From Shinisaurus crocodilurus (taxonomy: Eukaryota; Chordata; Lepidosauria; Squamata; Shinisauridae): a stretch of DNA of 64,000 nt. Positions 1 to 11,170 of this stretch are shown one piece after another. A program made the position numbers and the translations under genes. Where the stretch lies: the NCBI GenBank assembly GCA_021292165.1, contig CM037876.1, positions 116,503,379-116,567,378 on the forward strand, written 5' to 3'. The first letter of the stretch is position 1; the number at the start of each line of letters is the position of its first letter. Under the pieces are notes generated by a model. That model ran no database searches, was not told where the DNA came from, and was given only the letters and a program-made list of their open reading frames with translations.

Positions 1-598
1 GAATGCTAGAAACGGGGATGGTAATGCTGGTCATATGAAGTTGTCTTATAGTGAGTCAGACTATTTGTCCTGTCTATGTTGACCGGCAGAGGCTCTCCAA
101 GGTCTGTCCCAGGCAGCATCTGCTACCCGAGATCCTTTAATTCAGGGCTGGGGAACTTTTTGCCCCTGATGTCTACATGCAGAGGTGGCTGGTGGATCAG
201 GATCCACCTGCCAACAGTGGGCAGAGTCAGGGCTGGCAGTGGGTGGGGGCTGAGCTTCCCCCCCCTTCTTATACATAAACATGTACAAAAGCTTCCTTCC
301 CACTCAGTTACACAAATCCTTTAAGAATGGTGATGGTGTTAAAATACTGTAAGAAAATTGTATTTTTTGTTGTCATCCCCCCCCTTCTTTTTTAATGGTT
401 TTTGTTTTGTTTGGTGTGATTCACATTTTAAAAACTAATTTGAAAAATTATAAATTTTTTAAAAAAAGAATGGTGATGGTGCAACCCACTTTAGTCCAGG
501 ATGTGACCCAGTTGTAAGATCAGACCCACCAGCTAAGAATGAATATTCTCCATAATTATTAACTGCATAACTAACTTGTCCTTCCTCCAAGGAGGCAG
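1..598. other. Intergenic, hAT-like end near 144
   Basis: No gene is seen. At about 144 the sequence CAGGGCTGGGGAACTTTTTG resembles the terminal sequence of non-autonomous hAT elements, but I found no matching right end or target duplication. The rest is T-rich and A-rich. Confidence 0.3.
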
Positions 599-599
599 C

Positions 600-842
600 A
601 TATATTTATTTATTTATTTATTTATTATATTTATACCCCGCCTTTTCTCCTGCAAGGAGCCCAAGGTGGCTTACATAATCCTCCTCTCCCTTTTATCCTC
701 ACAACAACCCTGTGAGGTAGGTTAGGCTGAGAGTCAGTGACTGGCCCAAAGTCACCCAGTGAATTTCATGGCTGAGTGGGGACTTGAACCCAGATCTCCC
801 AAGCCCCAGTCCAACATTCTCACCACTACGCCACAAGCGCCC
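600..842 (-). repeat. Sauria SINE (tRNA-derived), minus strand
   Basis: Read on the minus strand it has a tRNA-like head (GGCGTAGTGGTGAGA), the box-B-like stretch around the GATCTGGGTTCAAGTCC region, the core GGGTGACTTTGGGCCAGTCAC, the CCTCACAGGGTTGTTGTGAGG block and a GGCGGGGTATAAATA tail ending in (AAAT)n. The tail resembles the 3' end of Bov-B LINEs, which are known to mobilise Sauria SINEs. A second short core fragment follows at about 845-930. Confidence 0.85.
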
Positions 843-844
843 CC

Positions 845-930
845 ACTTTTTATCCTCACAACAACCCTGTGAGTTGGGTTAGGTTGAGCTGAGAGAGTAT
901 GACTGGACCAGGGTCATCCAGTTAGCTTCT
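845..930 (-). repeat. Truncated Sauria SINE core fragment
   Basis: It repeats the ACAACCCTGTGAG block and a degraded CAGGGTCATCCAGT core next to the fuller SINE. It is either a second insertion or a local duplication. Confidence 0.5.
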
Positions 931-1547
931 GAAAAGAATACTGCTAAGAGAAAGGTTATCCCCAAAGGGTTAGTGTAGGCAAAGTGATACTGGTTAGTGG
1001 AATACAACTGAGTTATAGACCCATCCTATGGAGTTGGGAGGGGGAAATTGGTGTTGAATTACTGCTACATCCTATGTTCTGCCAGATTCGTGCCAGCCAG
1101 GTCAGAAGGTGTGTGCCTTTTTCCATTGTGTTTTTCTTCCCCATTTTTCTTTCTTTGTTTAAATCTTCCCTTCCATTGCTTCTGATAACTACACCAGCTC
1201 CAGGGCTGGCATTATTGTCCTCCCTTTGGTGGTGGTGTCAGGGAAATGGGAGGGCTTCAGATTCAGTGGATCCAAGACCTCCTTCCACCCCAGTATGCCC
1301 CCCCCCCATTACTACCGTCAGAGCACCATCAGCAAGGGAGAGATAACAGCAGAGGTTTCACCTGCCACAATGAGGCTGCCTCTGGTGTCAGACTTCCTTC
1401 CCACAGAGATGGAGGTCTGCAATATTCTATGGTCTATGGGACACCCTCCCAGGGACCATAGGATTGTGCCCTAAACTACTTGGCATCTCCTAACACTGAA
1501 GCAGGAATTAAGACTAGTACAAGTGCCTTGTCTCCTTCCTCCTAAAC

Positions 1548-1694
1548 CAACCAGCCTTCTCCAACCTGGCACCCTCCAGGTGTGTTAGACTACAACTCCC
1601 ATCATCTCCAGCCAGCATTGTAATTGGCTTACTGGCTGGGGTGATGGGAGTTGTAGTCCAACACATCTGAAGGGCACCACATTAGGGTAGGCTG
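1548..1694. mobile_element. hAT-like foldback MITE
   Basis: An imperfect palindrome has arms containing GACTACAACTCCCATCA on the left and TGATGGGAGTTGTAGTCC on the right. The outer ends read CAGCCTTCTCCAACC and, reverse complemented, CAGCCTACCCTAATG. The 8-mer TCCTAAAC flanks both sides (1540-1547 and 1695-1702), with four extra bases on the left. This fits a short non-autonomous hAT element. Confidence 0.6.
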
Positions 1695-1702
1695 TCCTAA
1701 AC

Positions 1703-2552
1703 TGTCAATGAATAGGATAAAACCATCTTCCAGTAGCTGCTATGCTTCTACATGAACGATATAAAAATTATTGTAAGAAAAATGGCTTTAAACCTAAAAG
1801 ATATATAATTGAAAGTAAAATTGATCCATGTAATAGGTTAACTCATTAGACCATCTTATCTCTAATATTCTGCTAGCAAAGATAATGGACCTGGGAAGTC
1901 ATTATATGCTCTTCAGTATCCAAAGCCTCATAAACTGAGCACACTCCATTCTGACCCTGACAGCAAGCTCTAAAACTGTCAGTCCAGATCTGTTTTCACT
2001 TCACCTAAATCTCAGTCTGAATTAAAATCAAGAGTAGTTTAAAAAAATCTTTGCAAGTAAACTGGAGCACTGTTATTCTATTTAACTTCCAGTGATTTCA
2101 ACTGTATTTAAGAGAGTTTAAGAGGGTGTTGGATTGGGGGGGGGGGGTGTTATTTGTAAGTCAGATTTTTTTAAAAGGTAAAATATACGCAAATGAATGA
2201 ATTGGTTTTAGAAAATCACTTTTCCATTGATTTACTTTCCTACAATGAAGCACATCCCACACAGTGGGAATCCATTCAGTTGTCAATCCATTCAGTGCAC
2301 AGAGACATTTCCTTGAAGATATAATTATTTGTATATTAATTACTAAATTCCAATAAATAAATAGGTTCGTGTCTGAATAATATTGGGTCAGATTGTGCAG
2401 CTCTTTTTCACAGAATATATTATTTGTGAGCATTTAAATAGAATTGTTTGCAGAATGCACACTATCCTGTATGCAAAGAATCTTATTTTTCTCTCTCTTT
2501 CTGTTTCTCGCTATGTATGCAGCAGGACTTGCCTGAGTAATGTCTACTTTGA
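1703..2552. other. Intergenic, no feature
   Basis: AT-rich sequence with a G homopolymer near 2137-2146. No exon, RNA gene or clear repeat was recognised. Confidence 0.5.
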
Positions 2553-2554
2553 CA

Positions 2555-2795
2555 GCCCTGGTATAGTGTCATGGCTTAAAGACTGAGCTACTGTGAATCA
2601 AGAAGTCACTGTTTGAATCTCACGACTATGAACTCACACTCTCATTAAGCAAGCCACTCTCTTTCAGCCTCAGCTTCCTGCCTAAATTTGTGGATTATAT
2701 TAATATTGACCTGATTTCCAGGGCTCTTCTAAAGACTATAACAAGGTGGATGTGAAATGCTTTGAACACTCAGACAACCCTAAATAAATGTTATG
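2555..2795 (+). repeat. MIR-like old SINE
   Basis: It has the layout of an ancient tRNA-derived MIR-type SINE: a degraded head with TTTGAATCTCACGACTATG, a middle with AGCAAGCCACTCTCTTTCAGCC and TCAGCTTCC, and an end AACCCTAAATAAATGTTATG. It is heavily diverged, so the family name is tentative. Confidence 0.45.
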
Positions 2796-2914
2796 CTTTA
2801 TTTCTTCAGTCACTTCATGACTGGGGTAAAGAATAAAGAGGGGAAAGGACTCAGTACCAATCCTAGCATAAGGAAGAAGATGCTGGCAATTCCTGAAATG
2901 TCAGCAGTTCCATT

Positions 2915-3158
2915 AGAGAGCCGGTGTGGCGTAGTGGTTAGAGTATTGGACTGGAACTCAGGAGATCCGGGTTCTAGTCCCCACTCGGCCATGAAGCTCA
3001 CTGGGTGACTTTGGGCCAGTCACGGACTCTCAGCCTAACCTACCTCACAGGGTTGTTGTGAGGATAAAATGGAGAGGAGGAGGAGGATTATGTAAGCCAC
3101 CTTGGGTTCCTTGCAGGAAAAAAGGTGGGGTATTAAAATAATAAATAAATAAATAAGA
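2915..3158 (+). repeat. Sauria SINE, plus strand
   Basis: A full-length copy. The head is GCCGGTGTGGCGTAGTGG, followed by GGATCCGG-like box B, the GGGTGACTTTGGGCCAGTCAC core, the CTCACAGGGTTGTTGTGAGG block, a GGAGGAGGAGGA stretch, the AAAAAAGGTGGGGTATTAA tail and (AAAT)n. Confidence 0.9.
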
Positions 3159-3640
3159 GTCATAACAAAAAAGTACTATACTGTAGTTGGAAGTACTCAG
3201 GATAGTGAGACTATTGCCATCAATGTTGAAGAACATTCATACGATTTCCTTTCCTCCTGGAGAATGCCTTACTGTGGACAGCAAGGGCAGTCTCCCCCCA
3301 CTTCCCCTACCCTGCCCATATTTCAGGTCACCTGATTATTTCTGTCAAGATTCCTATTAATAACTCTGGCTAACTCACTGGTTCCCTACCATTGTTATTA
3401 ACAGTTAAATGTGCCTGCCTCCCAGATATGTATGCCGAAGGCACACATTTCTTTACTCAAAGAAAAGTAAATGTGTATGTAAGGGGGTGGGGTGGAGAGA
3501 GCAAATGCAAGTATTTGTCCTGGTCTCTTATGTTCTCATTGCCATTATTACGAAGTAGAAAACAAAAATAATTGTAATAAATGCTCTTACTGCTTTAAAA
3601 AAAAACTTTTAACCTTGATAGATCTAGGAATGGGCCTTTG
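3159..3640. other. Intergenic, no feature
   Basis: Nothing recognised beyond a short A-rich tract near 3597. Confidence 0.5.
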
Positions 3641-4079
3641 GTTTTCTGAAACTTTGCCCCCTCTTCAGTGGTTAGCTGGGTCTGAGTGGCAAAGGCAACA
3701 AATTAGACGACGCACAAACTTAGCTGGGATAATACATTGGGCACAACTTTATTGACTTTCGCTTGAATAGGCTGGGCCGTGGCCGAGGGTGTGCATCCTG
3801 TCGTTGGCCAGCCCGCCTGCTGTCCGATTCCCCCTTCCTGGCCCGAATGCCTGGAGTGCTGGTGGTGGATGGCAGGGCCAGGGGCTCACCACTGCGTGGA
3901 CCACTAATGTGGACCCCTTTCCAGCACTCTGGACATGGCCAGCTCACAGCCCCCACTCTGGGCTGGTCCTGGTGCCAATTCCCTGAGAGCCCTCACAGGA
4001 ATCCCCACCGTTGCAAAATGGGGAGCCCAATCCTGCTCCCTGCCCCCAGTGGATCCAGCCCAGTGTCTATCAGGCCTAC

Positions 4080-4619
4080 ATAGTTGTGACAAATGTTATA
4101 AAATGAAGCATCCACAAAGAATTTACTGAGAGTCCAGATCAACTTATTTACAATGGACTTAATCTTGCAATGGGGAAGGAAAAAACCCTTGCACCATCTT
4201 TGCCAATTGGTATGCAGGTAAAATTCCTTCCCAGCCCCATTAACTGGTAGCTACTTCTGCCACTGCAAGGCATCTTGCTCCCTGGGGGGGGGGGGGGAGC
4301 CAGCAAGTGCAAGGCTGCAGCCCCGTGGGAGGCCTGCTTTTATGGGCCTCGGGTTGAACTGGAGTGAGAACAAAGAGAGCGAGCTAACTCCAGTGGGTCT
4401 GCCCCTTTGGCCCCACCCCCGTCAAGCCCATCCGAGTGCCAATTGGCTCAGCAGAAGGCGCAAACCTTGTGGCTGAGCAGCCACTTCTTGCCAGCGTTTC
4501 TCTCCCTTGCTGCCAGCCCACACAAATCATGGCTCCCTGGTAAGCAGGGAACTCAGCTTTCTGAATGTTAATCCCCTTCAAACTTTGCCCCCTCATCAGA
4601 AATCTGAAATCACACCTCT
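4080..4619 (-). mobile_element. Possible solo LTR or LTR-like segment
   Basis: Read on the minus strand the segment begins TGTGATTTC and ends TTTGTCACA, so it has TG...CA ends. It contains a CCAAT-type box (GAGCCAATTGG), a TATA-like CCCATAAAAGCAGG downstream, and an AATAAG-like signal after that. A purine-rich GAGGGGGCAAAGTTT motif occurs near its start and again near 3660, outside it. I did not find a matching target duplication, primer-binding site or internal proteins, so this is only a promoter-bearing LTR-like candidate. Confidence 0.35.
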
Positions 4620-5159
4620 GTGTCCTATATTTCAAACCAATCTTCTATGATCTCAATGGTATTAAATAATGATCTAAATATAAATACACCGATATTGCAA
4701 TATTGCTTGTGTTTGAGTATTCATGTGCACAGAGACTTGCACAAATACACACAATGTACCATGTTCCTTATTTCTTTCCACTCTTGGCTTGGACAGAACA
4801 CTGTGTTTATAAAATATGACAAAACAAGTGATCAGAACTGGAGGGTTTTAAAAAAGAATTTCTAGCAAAAATGTTTGAGACTGTATTGATTCTCAAAGGT
4901 ACATTCTGACATTGACTTCTCTGCATAATCATTGAAACCTGAAAAACTTAACTGGATTCTGTTATGAGAAAATGAAGAAGGCATGGATTTAGGGTTATAT
5001 GAACCTAGAAATAATATGGAATCCATTTTCCATATGAATTATTCAGAAAATGTGTGGTTTCAACTGTGCACTGGCACTTAACAAAACCCAGCATTTACTA
5101 ATTAAGACTTGCCATGTTGAACCCAAATATTCATTTCATTCTCCAGGTTGCAATCATTT
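4620..5159. other. Intergenic, no feature
   Basis: AT-rich sequence. No exon, structured RNA or clear repeat was seen. Confidence 0.5.
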
Positions 5160-5486
5160 ACTAGTGTGTAAGCCTCATTATGCTTTATGGGAACGACGTC
5201 TGAGTAAACATGCTTAGAATTTTGCTGCATTTCTTTCCTCATTTCATTGAGAACAAAACTAAGCCTCATTAGCCAATCCTTAGAGCATTTTGCAACACAG
5301 AAAAACAGGCAACATCCAGGCAAGTCGGACATAGTATAGCACAGTTAACAATTTGGAATAAAATTTTGTATGTTTATGTTTGTAAAGATTTTAAGGCTCC
5401 AATCCTAGGCACACTAACTATGGTGTAAGCACCAATGAGATCAGTGGGTCTTTCTTCTGAGTAAGCATGCTTAGGATTGCACTGCA
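5160..5486. repeat. Two copies of a palindromic ancient repeat
   Basis: Segments at about 5160-5232 and 5395-5486 share the pattern TGAGTAAGCATGCTTAGGATTGCACTGC preceded by an inverted, decayed version (CAATCCTAGGCACACTAAC). The same family recurs at 6281-6374, about 16995-17060, 48435-48507 and more weakly near 53330-53420. The symmetric layout suggests an old MITE. Confidence 0.6.
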
Positions 5487-5560
5487 TGCCTTTATATTTC
5501 CTGTACTTTATACAGGATACATTTGATACAAAATGCAGGAAGCAATACACACAAAACACA

Positions 5561-6280
5561 GATACTGTGACAGTGTTAACTCAACTCCTTGATTTAGAAT
5601 ATTTGCCATATTATATCTCCTTTTAGTATTCACAGTCGTAAGATTTAACTCAGATAAAACAAATTATTTAGAATATTTTTTTGATGGAATGGGAAATGAA
5701 CTTTATACCAAATATTTCACTATAATCTAAAACATTAGGTTAAAATTAGAAATGTGATAGGATTTCTAGTACTTTTTTCTACATTTTTAATCTGTATGAC
5801 AATCATGCCAATATTAATCTTTACTTAATATTCCTCGGACAGTATAAAGATTGATGTGCTCTTGAAATGTTATATAATATCTGATATCTGACTAATTTTA
5901 GGATAATTAGTACACAGTAAGAAATGCATTATGCATCAAATTTAAATGAAATAACCTAAAAGATAAATTCCAGATGGAAAGTTTTCAGGAAATGGATCCA
6001 TGAAACTTGATATATTTATTTATGACATAATTTATGATATAATTTCTCTAAAGTTAGTTATTTAACAGTTCAATCAGAATAATTCACATTTCATATTTAC
6101 ACTTTATTTAATGTAGCTCTATGATATATCCAAACCCATTTTTTATAATGCAGTGTGATTTCACATTAGTCAGCTTTTATGGACAAATCAAAACAAACCA
6201 TCACCCATCCCCTGGTACTGATGTATATGCTTTCTCCCAAAATCTGACTTTATTTATTCATTCCCTATAAAGAAGGAGAT
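5561..6280. other. Intergenic, AT-rich
   Basis: Very AT-rich. No feature recognised. Confidence 0.5.
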
Positions 6281-6374
6281 GTGCAGTGCAATCCTATGCA
6301 TGTTTACTCATAAGTATGTCCCATTATTTCAATGGGACTTACTCTGAGGTAGGCGTGCATAGGATTGCAGCCTG
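6281..6374. repeat. Palindromic ancient repeat, best copy
   Basis: Left arm GTGCAATCCTATGCATG and right arm CGTGCATAGGATTGCAGC are near-perfect inverted matches. The centre has AAGTATGTCCCATT facing AATGGGACTTACT. This is the clearest of at least five copies in the window. Confidence 0.7.
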
Positions 6375-8537
6375 AGAGAAGGAATAAAATATTAGATCAT
6401 TTAATTTTTACATGTATATCAGATTCAATATTAAAAGTAATAAAGGTTGCCAGCATTACAATGATGTATACATTTTGTTTGATACGTCATATTTTTTACC
6501 AGAACTATGATTATTCAAGAACTGATGCATTCATCTCTTCAGTTCCCTATCCACATCTAATCATATATGAAAGAGCTATACTGAGATAGCATGTTCTCTC
6601 ACATTTAACCGTCATGCTATATTATTTAATTATTACTATTATGTCAAGGTATTTAATGCAGTGCTGTATCTTTATATACTAAGTACTGTACAAACATACT
6701 TAAGTAAAAATAATGACATTTACTCACAAGATACCTAAATTAAATGGTTTTCTGTTAATTTTCTTTCAAAGAGAAAACATTAAAGCCACCATGTCTTGTT
6801 TTATATTTCCTGTCAAGACAGGTTCTTGAGAAGATCACTCAGTACATCTCTTATAAGACTTTAGAGCTCTTTTATCTCATTACCTAGATAATATCCTCAT
6901 CTGACTTCATGCTTCCCAATAATACACACTGGAGTAGGAGACCTTATTTTTAAACAGCCATTGTACTCCACCAAAACAATATTTTAAATCTTCTTACCTC
7001 CCCAAAAAAGCAGCTTTGGAAATGATTTAGTTTGATGGGGGTTTCAAACAGATGGTCACTCTTTCCACATTGAGAAAGATGCGAATGGATAAAATTACAA
7101 TGATATCTTGTTCAAATGCATAGAGGTCTAAAACCTCATTGGCCTCTGGATAGGAATCATGTGACATGGGATGAAGTGCATGTGACCTATTTTCTCCCAA
7201 ATCCTTTCGTTTCCTTGAAATGGGAGGCAACCAACAGTGATGTTTCTGTAATTTTGATGACATTTTTTTAAAAGCCACTGAGCAAATCAGTTGCCCTCAG
7301 GCTTCAGCATACAGGATTTCTGTAGGATTGGAGAGATGGATCCAGCAATTAGCCAATTATTACTCCTTCTCTGATTGGAGTCCTATTTTTGTTTTGTTTG
7401 TTTTAGGTGACAGATGGAGGACAAACATCATGATCTTGAACATATGGATGTGTGTGTGTGTGTATACATACACGCATGCATGCACACACGCACACACGCA
7501 CACACACACACTGCAATATCCATGCTATTCTAGCTAAATCTCACATGTTGTCATATGATGTGCACCACCAGTCAATGTATTTTAGTGTGCCTGTTAATTT
7601 AAGTACTTACACTAGTGCCAGATATTGCTTGCTAATATAAAGGTGATATAAAGTGATTGCAAATTCACCTTGTTAATCTAAGTATAATTTCTGATATTGT
7701 CTAAGATACCCTTTCTAGAAGCTTATTTTTGAATGCACATATCTCAAGGAGTCAAAACCAAGGGATTGAATATCATGTTTATTTGTTTATTTTTATTTTT
7801 TTGGTCATGCTCTTGGTAGGGATGTCTTTTCTGCACCAGGCAAAGATTTCTTTATTTGCTCAGGCATTTTATATATTTGCTATATTTTAGTAGAGTGTGC
7901 TGCAGCTTCTGTGATTTTACTGGGTTTTTAAAAAAATGATTTTATTGTATTTCATTTTAAATTGTATCCTCCCCTGAGAGTCCTATTACAAAAGTTCAGC
8001 TTATAATAAATAAAACATATACAGTAGGTGCCAAGTCATTCTCATAACATGTGAATTTCTGCAGAAAGCATGACAAGCAATTGTTGTTTGGTCCTGGCAA
8101 CTGCTGTTACACAATAGGTATGAAAGATGACATTCTTTGAATTGATCTGAAATGTTTTGGTCAAGACAAACAAATCCATGGACCTGACAGTATTATCCCT
8201 AGCATGCATTTCCTCTCCTAGATTTAGTCATTGCTAGTAATGGAATACATGTGATTGGAATCTGAGAAAACCACTCCTTGAGAGGAAAATAAAGGCATGA
8301 GAAGTCTCAATGCATTGAAATTAAGAAGCTGAAATATTGCAGAGCAGCCTGTGTGGACTATGTGACAAGAACACTTGTATGCATTCATAATACTGTATGT
8401 GACCAACAATGTCCCACAAGTGTCAGGGCCAGCAAGGATATTTGGCACTCCTGGACAGGAGCCAAGTGACGTACTAGAGAACTAATATAACATGCTTCTA
8501 ACCGTTGGTTGTCCCCCCCCCCCAAGTTCATATATTT
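6375..8537. other. Intergenic, AT-rich with microsatellite
   Basis: No gene was seen. A (TG)n then (CA)n microsatellite with ACACGC variants lies at about 7449-7512 and produces spurious open frames. Confidence 0.5.
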
Positions 8538-8545
8538 TTATTATA

Positions 8546-8592
<47 letters not shown>
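8538..8592. repeat. (AAT)n microsatellite
   Basis: About 14 uninterrupted AAT/ATA units. Confidence 0.9.
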
Positions 8593-8868
8593 GATGATGA
8601 TGAAATAGAGCTATAATAGAAACATTGCAGAGCTGTAGATTTTGTCTTAGGAGTACAGGTGTTGCCCCTATTGAGGCTCCAAAAGTGAGTTGAGCCCAGC
8701 TATGATCAGGCATGTGCAGAGAGTATGAGGTCACTGCAGGTGAGTTGTAACGAGAAGCCAACAATCAACTTAATTTTTCCAAGGAATCATAGAATCATAG
8801 AAAAGTAGAGTTGGAAGGGGCCTACAAGGCCATCGAGTCCAACCCCCTGCTCAATGCAGGAATCTAGG

Positions 8869-10487
8869 TCAAAGCATCTCTGACAGATGTCTGTCCAGCT
8901 GCACCTTGAATGCCTCCAGAGTGGGAGAGCCCACAACCTCCCTAGGTAGTTGATTCCATTGTCTTATTGCTCTGACAGTCAGGAAATTTTTCCTGATGTT
9001 TAGGTGGAATCTAGGTTCCTGTAACTTGAGCCCATTATTCCATGTCCTGCAAACTGGGATGATCAAGAAGAGATCTTTGCCCTCCTCTGTGTGACATCCC
9101 TTCAAATACTGGAAGAGTGCGATCATATCTCCCCTCAGGATCTCCTCTTCTGAAGGCTAAACATGCCCAGTTCTTTCAGTCTCTCCTCATAGGGCCTTGT
9201 TTCCAGTCCCTTTATCATCCTTGTTGCCCTCCTCTGAACCCTCTCCAGTTTGTCTATGTCCTTCTTAAAGTGAGGTGCCCAGAACTGGACGCAGTACTCA
9301 AGATGAGGCCTAACCAGTGCCGAGTAAAGGGGAATTATCACTTCACGCGATTTGGAAGCTATACTTCTATTAATACAGCCCAAAATTGCATTTGCCTTCT
9401 TTGCAGCCACATCGCATTGCTGGCTCATATTCAGTTTGTGATCTACCACAATTCCAAGATCCTTCTCACTTGTAGTATTGTTGAGCCAAGTGTCCCCCAT
9501 TCTGTAACTCTGCATTTGGTTTCCTCTCCCTAGGTGCAGCACTTGGCATTTATCCCTATTAAATTTCATTCTGTTGTTTTCGGCCCAGCGCTCCAGCCTA
9601 TCGAGGTCACTTTGAATTTTGTTTCTGTCTTCCAGAGTATTAGCTGTTCCACCCAACTTTGTGTCATCTGCAAATTTGATAAGCATTCCCTGTACCTCCT
9701 GATCCAAGTCATTAATAAAAATGTGGAAGAGCACCGGGCCCAGGACCGAGCCCTGTGGTACCCCGCTCGTTACCTCTCCCCAGTTTGAGAAGGAACCATT
9801 GATAAGCACTCTTTGAGTCCGATTCTGTAGCCAATTGTGGATCCACCTGATAGTTGTTCCATCTAGCCCACTCTTAGCTAGCTTACTAATCAGGATATCA
9901 TGAGGCACTTTGTCGAAAGCTTTGCTGAAGTCCAGATATATAATGTCCACAGCATTCCCACAGTCCACAAGGGAGGTTACCTGATCAAAAAATGAGATCA
10001 GATTAGTCTGACAGGATTTGTTCTTGACAAATCCCTGTTGGCTTCTAGTAGTCACTGCATTGTTTTCAAGGTGCTTGCAGACTGACTTCTTTATAATCTG
10101 CTCCAAAATCTTCCCGGGGATTGATGTCAGACTGACTGGCCTATAGTTCCCAGGTTCCTCCTTCTTGCCCTTTTTGAAGATGGGAACAACATTTGCCCTC
10201 CTCCAGTCGTCTGGCACTTCACCTGTCCTCCATGATTTCTCAAAGATAATAGACAGTGGTTCTGAGAGTTCTTCTGCCAGTTCCTTTATTACTCTAGGAT
10301 GCAGCTCATCAGGCCCTGGAGATTTAAACTCGTTCAGAGTAATCAGGTGCTCCTTGACTATTTGCCTATCAATCTCAAGCTGCAATCCTGCCCCTTCAGT
10401 CTGCACTTCAGGTTTGCCGGGGGGTGATAGACCCTCTTTTGGGAGAAGACCGAGCTGAAGTAGGAATTGAACACTTATGCCTTTTCT
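8869..10487 (-). pseudogene. CR1 ORF2, reverse transcriptase half (broken)
   Basis: The reverse transcriptase follows the hAT insertion. Recognisable blocks are [72 protein letters not shown] and the catalytic FADD in [11 protein letters not shown]. The C-terminal thumb region DLGIVVDHKLNM...[11 protein letters not shown] is also present. Lesions: a TAA beside the hAT site, a frame change at a C-run near 10431, and a small insertion near 9137 after LQKRR. The final 85 residues ([10 protein letters not shown]...GSPTLEAF) read in another frame down to 8869. The catalytic residues survive but the protein cannot be made as one piece. Confidence 0.9.
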
Positions 10488-11170
10488 CAGGGCCGGATTA
10501 ACATAGGGGCGATTGGAGCGGCCGCTCCAGGCCCATAACAGACAATAGGCCCACAATATAGGGACACGCTGCACGATTTGAGTTAGCTCTGATCGTTATC
10601 ATTCAGCATAATTAATGATTTTTTCAAGATTAGAAAGGTGTTCTAAGCACATCTGCATTACAGGCTTGAGGCAAGACCTAGCAAGAACTGTTGTTCTCAA
10701 ATTAGCATTTCGGTAGGTTTTTGCATTTCAATCACTGTTACTACATTTCTTTGAAGCACATGGGGGCTTGCTAGGGTCTGTAATATTCAGATTTAGAAGG
10801 GACCTCTCTCTCCAGCCTCGAGCAAAAGATCTTTCTGATTCGCAGCTCAATTGTTCAAATGCTAGTTTAACAAAAAAACAAAAACTGAAAATGAAACAAA
10901 GCAACAAGAACAACACAATTATTCTTGGTCAAGCAAAGCTTCCTGGCTTTTTGTTGTGGCTGCTTTTTCTTTTTTAATAAATAAATTTGGGGGAAATTGG
11001 GGAGACCCTTACTGATGAGCTGCAGGAGTTTTTGAGTTTTGGCACTTTAATGGTAATTAAAATATTTAATTTGTTTTAATATAAAATTGCGTCTTCATTT
11101 TATTTATTTCCATAAAAAGGCCCACCAAAATCCTCAGCACCAGGCCCATAATGCTCTTAATCCGGCCCTG
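10488..11170. mobile_element. hAT transposon (non-autonomous) inside CR1 ORF2
   Basis: A 683-bp element with terminal inverted repeats starting CAGGGCCGGATTAA (the right end is TTAATCCGGCCCTG). It is flanked by a perfect 8-bp target duplication, CCTTTTCT, at 10480-10487 and 11171-11178. The 8-bp duplication and CAGGG end identify the hAT superfamily. Inside, the tract AGGCCCATAA occurs near both ends in inverted orientation (GCAGCGT and AATATTTAA stretches between). No transposase frame was found, so it depended on an enzyme in trans. It is younger than the CR1 copy. Confidence 0.93.

Noticed and set aside
3640..4080. Possible internal region or second LTR beside the LTR-like segment at 4080
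   Set aside because: Only the GAGGGGGCAAAGTTT motif is shared; no primer-binding site, retroviral motif or repeated LTR could be shown.
7449..7512. Overlapping His/Thr-rich frames
   Set aside because: Products of the (TG)n/(CA)n microsatellite.
9135..10574. 479-codon open frame, longest in the window
   Set aside because: It is CR1 reverse transcriptase, with its first codons coming from the hAT insertion; not a host gene.
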